Assembly (NCBI GenBank): GCA_005888465.1
Contig: VAYJ01000012.1
Span: 1 to 13,612 of the forward strand
Length of the DNA stretch: 13,612 nucleotides
Source of the DNA: Actinomycetota bacterium
Lineage (GTDB): Bacteria > Actinomycetota > UBA4738
Direction of reading: 5' to 3'
In this document: one piece after another, positions 1 to 6,926 of the stretch
Layout of the letters: the number at the start of each line of letters is the position of its first letter
Position numbering within the stretch: the stretch's first letter is position 1
The notes under the pieces: model-generated
Databases searched by the model: none
What the model was told of the DNA's origin: nothing
The model's input: only the letters and a program-made list of their open reading frames with translations
Position numbers and translations under genes: made by a program

Positions 1-3000
1 CAGCATGAGAATCCGGCAGGGCAGAAGTTCTGCGGTGAGTGCGGCGGGCGGCTGGTCGCCTCGTCAGCGGCCCCGCCGGTCGGCGACGCTGCGGCGCCGA
101 CCCACCCCGCTCCGTCAGAGCGGTTCGCTTCCCCGGCCGCCTACACGCCCAAGCACCTCGCCGAGAAGATCCTCACCTCGAAGGGCGCCCTCGAGGGCGA
201 GCGCAAGCAGGTGACCGTCATGTTCACTGACGTCACTGGCTTCACGGCGCTGTCCGAGCGCCTGGATCCGGAAGAAGTCCACGCGATCATGGACCGCGCC
301 TTCGAGGTTATCCTGAACGCCGTCCACCGCTACGAAGGCACGATCAACCAGTTCCTCGGCGACGGAGTGATGGCGCTCTTCGGAGCGCCGATCGCGCACG
401 AGGATCATGCCTCCCGCGCGCTCTCGGCGGCCCTCACCATCAGCCGGGATCTCCGGCCCCTGGGCGAAGAGGTGAAGAGACTGCACGGGCGGGACTTCCT
501 CATGCGCATCGGGATCAACACCGGGCCCGTCGTGGTCGGCGCGATCGGCCGGGACCTGCGCATGGACTACACCGCGGTCGGCGATACGACCAATCTCGCG
601 GCGCGCCTGCTCAATATCGCGAAGCCGGGACAGATCGTGGTCAGCCGCTACACGCAGCATCTCCGGGACGGGTTCTTCCTCTTCGAGGACCTCGGGGAGT
701 TCGAGGTCAAGGGCAAGACGCACCCGATCCGCGCCTACGCGCTCACGGGTGAAAGCCGGGGGCGGACGCGTCTGGAGGTCTCGAAAGATCGCGGGCTGAC
801 GCCGCTCGTCGGCCGCGCGGCCGAGCTCGCCCGCCTGCACGCCGCGCAACGCCGGGTGACCGGGGGGCAGGGCCTCGTGCTGCTCGTGACCGGGGAGCCC
901 GGGCAGGGGAAGTCACGCCTGCTCTACGAGTTTCTCCAGGGGCTCGAGGCGGTCGAGATCATCGAGGCCGCATGTCTGTCCTATGGCGGCTCGATGCCGT
1001 ATCACCCGATCCTCGAGGCGCTCCGCCGATACTTCGGCCTCGCCGAGGGCCTGGCGGATGACGAGATCCGCCAGCGTCTCGTCGACGGGCTCGCCTCGCT
1101 TCGCCTCGACGACGCGAATGCCGTCGACGTGCTGGGGCACTTCATCGGCGTCTCCGTGGCGCCCGGGTTCCTCGCGCAGCTCCAGGGCGCGCAGCTCAAA
1201 GAGCAGACGCTCGGCCTGCTCCGGTCGGTCTTTCTCAGGGTGAGCGAGCACCAGCCCGTCGTTTTCGTCGTGGAGAACGTGCACTGGATCGACGCGAGCT
1301 CGGCGGCCTTTCTCCAGTCGTTGGCCGACGCGGTGCCCGCCCACCGGGTGCTGCTCCTGCTGACCGCGCGCCCCGGTCCGGCCGCGTCCGCCGTGCCGCC
1401 CATCGCCGAGACCATCGCGCTCGGCGGACTCGACGACGGCGAGCGCCGACGCATGATGCTGGCGCTTCTGGGCGCCCGATCGACCTCCGACGAGCTCTTC
1501 CAGACCGTGCTGGCGAAAGCGGAGGGCAACCCCCTCTACCTGGAGGAGATCGTTCGCCAGCTTCGCGAGACGGGCGGTGTCGTCGTCGAGAGCGGTCACG
1601 CCACTCTTCGGACCAGCGACCTCAAGGTGCCGGCGACCATCCACGACATCATTGCGGCCCGCGTGGATCGACTCGCTGAGCATCTCAAGGCTACCCTGCA
1701 ACCGGCGGCGGTGATCGGCCGACAATTCGCCGTCCCTGTGCTGGCCGGCGTACTCGAAACGAACGGTGAACTGTCCGGGCGCCTTGACGATTTGTACGCG
1801 CTCGACCTCGTCTTCCCGAGCGACCCAGCGCCCGAGCCCGTCTACACCTTCAAGCACGCGCTGACCCAGGATGTCGTCTACGAGAGCCTTCTCATCCGTA
1901 AGCGGCGGCAATACCACGCGGCGGTCGGAGCGGTGATCGAGGAGCGCTTCGCCGACCGACTCCAGGATTTTGTCGAGCTGCTCGCGTATCACTTCGCCCA
2001 CAGCGAGAATGTCGAAAAGGCGGTCGACTATGGCATCCGCGCCGGGGAAAAGGCGCAACGGCGCTGGGCGAACCCGGAAGCCCTCGCTCACTTCGAGGCC
2101 GCCGTGGCGTCGCTCGCATCGCTGCCGGACACGGAGCAGAATCGCCTGCGACGGATCGACGCCATCGTGAAGCAGGCCGAGGTCAAGTTCGCCCTGGGGC
2201 GACACGCGGAGCACATCGCGGCGCTCGAGGGGATTCGCGATCTCGTGGAGACGATCGAGGACCCGCCGCGCCGGGCTGCGTGGTACGGCTGGGCGGGCTT
2301 CCTCCACAGCCTCACCGGGAGCCCGCCGGAAGTGCCCATGTCCTATTGCCGCCGCGCGCTGGAGATCGCCGAGGCCAGCGGCCTCGAGGAATACAGCGCG
2401 TTCGCGCAGTGCTCGCTCACTCACGTGAGCGTGGTGGCGGGCGACCTGCGAGGCGCGGTGGAAGCCGGCACGCAGGCGCTCCCCCTGTTCGAACGGCAGG
2501 GCAATCTGTGGTGGGCGAGCCGGACGTTGTGGGGGCTCAGCATGGCCTTCAACGCCATCGGAGAGTGGCGCCACAGCATTGAGTGCTGTGGCAAGGGCCT
2601 GGAGTATGGGCAAACGATGAATGACCTGCGGCTCAAGGTCGTGGGCTTGTTCCGGACGGGATCCACGCACATCCTGCGGGGCGACCCCCAGACGGGCCTG
2701 AGATACTGCGAAGAGGCGCTTGCGCTTTCTTCTCCAGTTCCGTTCGACACGGCGATGATCAAAGCGGTGAGAGCGCTCGGGCTGGCAAAGGCGGGAGACG
2801 CCGCCGCGGGGATCGCCGACATGCGGGAGGCGGTCGCGTGGTTTGAGCGATCAAAACTCCGCTACACACGCTCGGTGGTGGCGCTGTGGCTGGCCGAGAC
2901 TTACCTCCGCCAAGGTAATCGGGCCGAGGCGCGCTCCCTCATCGATGACGTGCTCGCGACCAGCCGTGAGATCGGCTACCGGTATCTGGCGGGAGTGGCG

Positions 3001-3279
3001 GTACGGCTGCTAGGCGAATCCCTCGTGGCGACCGAGCCCGAGGCGGCTCGCCGGCACTTGGATGCGGCACGGCAGATGCTCGAGGACGTCGATGCGCGCA
3101 ACGATCTGGCTAAGGCCGTCGCCGCGCGCGGCACCCTTCACCGGACGATGGGCGAGCACTCCGCGGCGCGGCAGCTGCTCGAGGAAGCACTGGCCATCTT
3201 TGAAGCGCTCGGTACGGTGGACGAAACGGTGCGAGTGCGAGGCATGCTGGAGTCCACGCAGTCCGCCCAAGACGGGTAA
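1..3279 (+). CDS. Zinc-ribbon / class III nucleotide cyclase / STAND ATPase / TPR fusion protein (5' end cut by window)
   Basis: The frame is open from base 1 and ends in TAA, giving 1092 residues in the window; numbering here starts at base 1. Residues 9-17 (KFCGECGGR) are the second half of a zinc ribbon, so only a few residues with the first CxxC should be missing. The catalytic cyclase domain spans about 70-250: metal-binding Asp77 (FTDVTGF) and Asp121 (FLGDGVMALFG), and Asn198/Arg202 (NLAAR) for catalysis. The usual adenine-selecting Lys/Asp pair appears to be Gln117/Thr191. An ATPase module follows, with Walker A GEPGQGKS (298-305), Walker-B-like VFVVENVHWID (421-431), GNPLYLEE (509-516) and the family motif FKHALTQDVVYESLL (617-631). 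Helical TPR-like repeats fill about 665-1085. A GTG at 211 is an internal codon, not the start, because coding homology continues upstream. It probably makes a cyclic nucleotide under ATPase/TPR control; its ligand and its link to the secretion genes are unknown. It converges on gspD. Confidence 0.93.
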   Translation, partial: QHENPAGQKFCGECGGRLVASSAAPPVGDAAAPTHPAPSERFASPAAYTPKHLAEKILTSKGALEGERKQVTVMFTDVTGFTALSERLDPEEVHAIMDRAFEVILNAVHRYEGTINQFLGDGVMALFGAPIAHEDHASRALSAALTISRDLRPLGEEVKRLHGRDFLMRIGINTGPVVVGAIGRDLRMDYTAVGDTTNLAARLLNIAKPGQIVVSRYTQHLRDGFFLFEDLGEFEVKGKTHPIRAYALTGESRGRTRLEVSKDRGLTPLVGRAAELARLHAAQRRVTGGQGLVLLVTGEPGQGKSRLLYEFLQGLEAVEIIEAACLSYGGSMPYHPILEALRRYFGLAEGLADDEIRQRLVDGLASLRLDDANAVDVLGHFIGVSVAPGFLAQLQGAQLKEQTLGLLRSVFLRVSEHQPVVFVVENVHWIDASSAAFLQSLADAVPAHRVLLLLTARPGPAASAVPPIAETIALGGLDDGERRRMMLALLGARSTSDELFQTVLAKAEGNPLYLEEIVRQLRETGGVVVESGHATLRTSDLKVPATIHDIIAARVDRLAEHLKATLQPAAVIGRQFAVPVLAGVLETNGELSGRLDDLYALDLVFPSDPAPEPVYTFKHALTQDVVYESLLIRKRRQYHAAVGAVIEERFADRLQDFVELLAYHFAHSENVEKAVDYGIRAGEKAQRRWANPEALAHFEAAVASLASLPDTEQNRLRRIDAIVKQAEVKFALGRHAEHIAALEGIRDLVETIEDPPRRAAWYGWAGFLHSLTGSPPEVPMSYCRRALEIAEASGLEEYSAFAQCSLTHVSVVAGDLRGAVEAGTQALPLFERQGNLWWASRTLWGLSMAFNAIGEWRHSIECCGKGLEYGQTMNDLRLKVVGLFRTGSTHILRGDPQTGLRYCEEALALSSPVPFDTAMIKAVRALGLAKAGDAAAGIADMREAVAWFERSKLRYTRSVVALWLAETYLRQGNRAEARSLIDDVLATSREIGYRYLAGVAVRLLGESLVATEPEAARRHLDAARQMLEDVDARNDLAKAVAARGTLHRTMGEHSAARQLLEEALAIFEALGTVDETVRVRGMLESTQSAQDG

Positions 3280-3333
3280 ACCGGCCTTCCAAACGACGTA
3301 TGTCAGCCGGGTGACGCTCTCGGAGACGAGCGC

Positions 3334-3368
3334 GCCCCCGACCGGACTCGTATCAGCGAGCCGGGGGC
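3334..3368. terminator. GC-rich hairpin between convergent cyclase gene and gspD
   Basis: GCCCCCG at 3334-3340 pairs with CGGGGGC at 3362-3368. An inner CTCG (3347-3350) pairs with CGAG (3357-3360) around a six-base loop. The structure spans the gspD stop codon and lies about 55 bases after the cyclase stop, where a shared or bidirectional terminator would be useful. No T-run follows on either strand, so it is not a classical intrinsic terminator. It may only stall polymerase or protect 3' ends. Confidence 0.3.
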
Positions 3369-5677
3369 AGAACGGAGGTGGGCGGGGGCGGAATGAAGGC
3401 GGGCGGAACGGAGGTGGGCGGCGGCAAGCGTGGGGCTCTCCGAATCGATTCCTCGATCTCTGGCGTGATGCGCTTCATCTGCTCCGTCACCCGGTTGGCA
3501 TCCACGGCAGTGCCGACCACGCGCGGCGTGACGAGAAGCAGGAGCTCGGTCTTCTCGATCTTCTCCTCGGTGGACCCGAAGAGATAGCCGAGCACGGGGA
3601 TGCGGTTGAGCAGCGGGATGCCCGTGCGGATGAAGGTGCGCTTGTTCTGGATGAGGCCGCCCAGGACGAGGGTCTGGTTGTTGAGGAGCACCACCGAGGT
3701 CTCGGCCTCGCGCTTGGTGAATCGCGGGGAATTGATGGGCGGGGGCTCCGGGGCGCCCACCTCATTGACCTCTTGCTTGATGTCGAGCGCTACCGTGCCC
3801 TGTTCACCGATGCGCGGAGTCACCGTGAGGATGATGCCCGCATCTTTGTACTCGACCGCCTGGGTGATGGAGTTGCCCGTGCTGCCGCCCGCCGCCACCG
3901 GCACCTGCTGCGAGGTGACGATGGGCACCGAGGTCGAGACGTTGATGATGGCCTTCTTGTTCTCGCTCGTCATGATGGACGGGCTCGATAGCACATTGAC
4001 CTTGTTCTCGCTGGCGAGCGCGTTCAGCGCCGCGATGAACTCCTTGGCCACGAACGTGAACATGTTGAAGCCAACCGGCAGGACCGTCCCGCCACCGAGG
4101 CTTCCTGCGCCCGGGATGATGCTCGTCGGCGGAAGGCTCGGCAAGGCCCCGGCCGGATTCTGGGTGTTCGTGAAGGTGAACTTGCCGCTGCGCAGGGCCA
4201 TGCGGTCGAGCTTCTTGATGGTGTCCTCGATGTCGCGCCAGAGACGCGGATAGGTGGTCACGATGATGGCATTGGTGACCTCGTCCGCGATGAAGCGGAG
4301 ATCGGTGATGACGGCGGCGGTTTCGCCTAGCGGTACGGGCCCAAATGGGAATGGCGCGGGCCCGGGCCCGATCGGGGGCAGCGGCGGTGGAGTGGTGAGC
4401 CCGCCGGTGGGGAGCCCACCCGGCGTCTGCGACGGTACGCGGGGCTGCGTGGTCTGGACCCCCGTGCGACCGGGCCGCCCGTAGATGGCATCGAGGGTGG
4501 CGGCGAGATCTTTGGCCTTGGTGTTCTCGACGAAGTAGATGAAGACGCGCTGGCCCCCATAGATGTCAACGTCGAGCTTCTCGATCAGCTTTCGAATGGT
4601 GTCCATCTCCGCCTTGCGGGCGTGGATGACGAGCGAGTTCGACCGGCGCTCGGCCACGATGAGCGGGCGGTCGGCGGTCGGGGTGGTGGGCGACGGTGGT
4701 ATCGCGGGCGGTACGGGTGCCCCGGGAAGAGGGGGCGGCGGCGTGGGCGCTCCCGGCGCTACCGCGCCCACGCCCGTCCGCAGCCGCCCGGTGGAGAACA
4801 TCTGGTTGAGAAGCTGCGCCAGCTCCTGGGCATCGGAATGGCGGAGGGGGATGATCTGGAGCTCGTCCACCGCCACTTCCACGTCCACCAGCTTGACGAT
4901 GTCGAGCACGCGGCGGATGTTGGCGGCCGTGTCCGTGATGATGAGGAGGTTCGTCTCGCGATGGGCGGAGATGCCGCCCTGCTGGGGCACGAAGGGGCGC
5001 AGGAGATTCACGGCATCCGCCGCGCTGATGTACTGCAGCGGAATGAGCTGGGTCAGGACCTCGTCCCCGCTGCGAGAGGGATCTGCCTCGCGTCCGACGA
5101 CCGTTCTGATCGAGGACTGGGGCGCGCCTTCCTTCGGGATGATGCGATAGAGGTTGCCCGACTTGACGGCGGCCAGGCCGTTGACGTCGAGGATGGTCAG
5201 CAGCACATTGAAGACGTCGTTGTTGGCGATCTTGCCGATGGTCTGGACCGTCACCTTTCGACCGCGTGCCGCCGGGGCCAGCACGTAGTTGAAGCCGACG
5301 ATCTCGGCGGCGGCCTGGATGACCACCTCCACGTCGGCATTGTCGAAGTTGAACACGATGTTGCGCGAGGGTGCGGTTGACGGCGGCGGCGTGGGGGCTG
5401 CCGGGACGGCGACTCCGGGTTGGGGCGGTGTCGGCTCGGGCGGGCGCGTGGGGCCCACGGACAGCGACGGCGAGCGGGCAGGAGCCGAGGAGGGTGGCGG
5501 GGACGTGGGGGACGGGAGCGGCGCGACGGCCGGAGGCGGGACCGGCTCGGTGCGCACGTCGACGCGGGTGGAAGAGGGAGCGGCGGCGCCGGCGGGCCGC
5601 CGCGTCCCCGTCGACGTGCAGGCCGCGAGCGCAACGACGACCAGCAGTAGCCAGGCGATGGGTCGGAAGCTAGTCAT
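3353..5677 (-). CDS. gspD: GspD, type II secretion outer-membrane secretin (lipoprotein form)
   Basis: This is the 774-residue secretin that forms the outer-membrane gate. I chose the ATG at 5677 because it gives a clean lipoprotein signal (hydrophobic 7-19, lipobox LAAC with Cys20) and overlaps the gspC stop by 8 nt; an upstream in-frame ATG at 5737 would bury the signal peptide. A Pro/Ser/Thr-rich tether (about 21-104) leads to N0 (105-181), N1 (208-269), N2 (272-371, with a proline-rich insert about 297-335) and N3 (376-492, with a Pro/Gly-rich insert about 400-452). The secretin core (about 495-725) shows NVLSSPSIMT, VEYKDAGIILTVTPRI (608-623) and IPVLGYLFG (693-701). The conserved strand that opens the core, like RQVLIE...EV, is absent after Met493. 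The C-terminus is a short proline-rich tail with no evident S domain, which fits a lipidated secretin that needs no pilotin. It is the last gene of the operon. Confidence 0.95.
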   Translation of the reverse strand: MTSFRPIAWLLLVVVALAACTSTGTRRPAGAAAPSSTRVDVRTEPVPPPAVAPLPSPTSPPPSSAPARSPSLSVGPTRPPEPTPPQPGVAVPAAPTPPPSTAPSRNIVFNFDNADVEVVIQAAAEIVGFNYVLAPAARGRKVTVQTIGKIANNDVFNVLLTILDVNGLAAVKSGNLYRIIPKEGAPQSSIRTVVGREADPSRSGDEVLTQLIPLQYISAADAVNLLRPFVPQQGGISAHRETNLLIITDTAANIRRVLDIVKLVDVEVAVDELQIIPLRHSDAQELAQLLNQMFSTGRLRTGVGAVAPGAPTPPPPLPGAPVPPAIPPSPTTPTADRPLIVAERRSNSLVIHARKAEMDTIRKLIEKLDVDIYGGQRVFIYFVENTKAKDLAATLDAIYGRPGRTGVQTTQPRVPSQTPGGLPTGGLTTPPPLPPIGPGPAPFPFGPVPLGETAAVITDLRFIADEVTNAIIVTTYPRLWRDIEDTIKKLDRMALRSGKFTFTNTQNPAGALPSLPPTSIIPGAGSLGGGTVLPVGFNMFTFVAKEFIAALNALASENKVNVLSSPSIMTSENKKAIINVSTSVPIVTSQQVPVAAGGSTGNSITQAVEYKDAGIILTVTPRIGEQGTVALDIKQEVNEVGAPEPPPINSPRFTKREAETSVVLLNNQTLVLGGLIQNKRTFIRTGIPLLNRIPVLGYLFGSTEEKIEKTELLLLVTPRVVGTAVDANRVTEQMKRITPEIEESIRRAPRLPPPTSVPPAFIPPPPTSVLPPAR
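3371..3426. repeat. Two-copy imperfect 36-bp tandem repeat in the 3' end of gspD
   Basis: The 15-mer AACGGAGGTGGGCGG starts at 3371 and again at 3407, with one mismatch in the next four bases. The 36-base period keeps frame. It encodes the repeated PPPTSV-type proline motif at the end of GspD, so it is a small coding duplication and not a mobile repeat. Confidence 0.6.
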
Positions 5678-6350
5678 TGCCTGGCTGGGGCAGGCGGCGC
5701 CTGAGTGGAGGAGCGGTGGGACCAGACGGCGGCGCACCGATCACCGGGCCCTGTGGGGGTGCGGCCTGCCCCGCCGGCGGCGCCTGGCCTACGGTGGGCA
5801 CTTGCGGCCCCTGAGGGGCCTGGACCCCGGGGGCCGTCTGTGGCGATGGCAGTGTCGGTGACCCCGGGGCCCCGCTTGTCGGGGCGGGCCGCGGCTTGCC
5901 CGGATCCTGGAGCAGGACCTCCAGGAGCCCTTCCGGGCGCGCGATCACGACCCGGTCATCGCTGATCCGCTGGATCCGTCCACCGCTAATCGTGTCGCCC
6001 ACAGAGTAGCCGGCCACACGCTTGGCGCCGGGATCCTCGAGGAAGGCGCGGCTCTTGGCGCCGTCCAGCACCACGCCGTGGAGGATGGGCTTGCTCACGG
6101 ACGCCGCCGCGCTCCCCAACGTCTCGCTTCGTGCCGGGTTGAAGAGATTCCGGGACGCAATCACCGCATAGCTCGACACGCCGGGGTCCGCCCTCGTCGA
6201 TGCGACGGCCGGCGGTGGGGCGCTGGCCACGCGCGCCGCCGCCGGCACGGGCAGCGACCGTTTCACGACGAGGGTACGCACAATGCCCGTGGCGAGGGCA
6301 ACGCTCACGATGCCGAGCAGCACGTTGATGATCAGGAGCCGTCGCGACAT
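5670..6350 (-). CDS. gspC: GspC-type inner-membrane bridge protein, short form without PDZ
   Basis: A 226-residue protein with a short cytoplasmic start, one membrane segment (about 5-27), a periplasmic linker, and a homology-region domain (about 60-148) with SYAVIASRNLFNP and LHGVVLDGAKSRAFLED. This all-beta HR domain normally contacts N0 of GspD, linking the inner-membrane platform to the secretin. In place of the PDZ or coiled-coil end seen in many GspC proteins, residues 150-226 are rich in Pro, Gly, Ala and Gln and look disordered. The ATG at 6350 lies 2 nt after the gspM stop and has GGAG 10 nt upstream. Its 3' end overlaps gspD by 8 nt. Its place just before gspD matches XpsN in Xanthomonas. 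Identity rests on the HR domain and context. Confidence 0.88.
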   Translation of the reverse strand: MSRRLLIINVLLGIVSVALATGIVRTLVVKRSLPVPAAARVASAPPPAVASTRADPGVSSYAVIASRNLFNPARSETLGSAAASVSKPILHGVVLDGAKSRAFLEDPGAKRVAGYSVGDTISGGRIQRISDDRVVIARPEGLLEVLLQDPGKPRPAPTSGAPGSPTLPSPQTAPGVQAPQGPQVPTVGQAPPAGQAAPPQGPVIGAPPSGPTAPPLRRRLPQPGND

Positions 6351-6352
6351 GG

Positions 6353-6925
6353 CTAGTGGACTCCGCCCCCGCTCGGCGGGAGGACGTACCCCGCAACGGT
6401 GAGGGTGGTCAGCAGCTCACGCGGCTGGCCCACCGCGACCACCCGGATCTTCACGTCCTTGATCGTGAGGAGTCGGGGTGTCCGCTCGATCTGGTAGAGC
6501 AGGGTCGTGGTCTCTCGCACATTGCCCGCGACCGTCAGCTCGAGCGGCACTTCCTGCACTCCGGCCAGGTCCGCGGGCGGCAAGACGCGCTCGCTGCGCA
6601 CCTCGACGTTGGCGGAGGACGCCACCTCTTTCACGAGTTTCTGGAGCTGCGAGGCGGCCAGGGGCGGAGTGGGCCCGGGCAAGAGCCGGGCGGCCTGCGC
6701 CTCGAAACCCTGCTGGGCGGATGCCAGCTCCTGGGTCAGGCGTGGGCGCTGGGCGATCAGCCGCCGGCGCGCGTCGAGCGTGGCCTCGCGCACGGGCGCC
6801 AGCTCGGCGAGCTCGCGATTCCTGGCCACGAGCGGCTCGACCGCGTAGAGGTACACGGCCGCCACGAGCAGGCCACCCACGGCCAGACCGACGAGGCCAC
6901 GCTCGCGCCGAGAGAGCGTGGCCAT
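6353..6925 (-). CDS. gspM: GspM, T2SS inner-membrane platform protein (PilO-like)
   Basis: A 190-residue bitopic protein: membrane segment about 11-29, a charged heptad-like stretch about 33-80 likely to be coiled coil, then a ferredoxin-like periplasmic domain about 90-182. The segment VPLELTVAGNVRETTTLLYQ (126-145) followed by IERTPRLLTIKDVKI resembles the PilO/GspM fold, closer to the PilO-like GspM subfamily than to PulM. GspM partners with GspL beneath the pseudopilus. The ATG at 6925 comes 1 nt after the gspL stop, with GGGAG 10 nt upstream, so this gene has its own ribosome site unlike most genes upstream. The sequence is poorly conserved in general, so the name depends partly on the gspL-gspC context. 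Confidence 0.87.
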   Translation of the reverse strand: MATLSRRERGLVGLAVGGLLVAAVYLYAVEPLVARNRELAELAPVREATLDARRRLIAQRPRLTQELASAQQGFEAQAARLLPGPTPPLAASQLQKLVKEVASSANVEVRSERVLPPADLAGVQEVPLELTVAGNVRETTTLLYQIERTPRLLTIKDVKIRVVAVGQPRELLTTLTVAGYVLPPSGGGVH

Positions 6926-6926
6926 G

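Noticed and set aside
913..2670. Long open frame of 585 codons on the minus strand opposite the cyclase gene
   Set aside because: Composition is Arg/Glu/His-rich with no domain, as expected from the antisense of a GC-rich gene; the plus-strand protein has clear conserved motifs throughout.
3062..3991. Plus-strand frame of 309 codons bridging the cyclase end and gspD
   Set aside because: It is a shifted frame of the cyclase 3' end and then antisense to the conserved secretin core; the encoded sequence has no family resemblance.
4196..4201. A frameshift or broken gene in gspD at the missing core strand
   Set aside because: The frame is intact on both sides and stays open to the natural end, so it is an in-frame absence and not a pseudogene by sequence alone.
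5420..5650. Repetitive-looking GGCG/CGGG tracts
   Set aside because: They are the codons of the proline-rich tether of GspD and not an independent repeat, CRISPR array or origin.
5678..5737. Twenty-residue N-terminal extension of GspD from an upstream ATG
   Set aside because: It lies within gspC and would displace the lipoprotein signal peptide from the N-terminus; the ATG at 5677 fits both signal and overlap.
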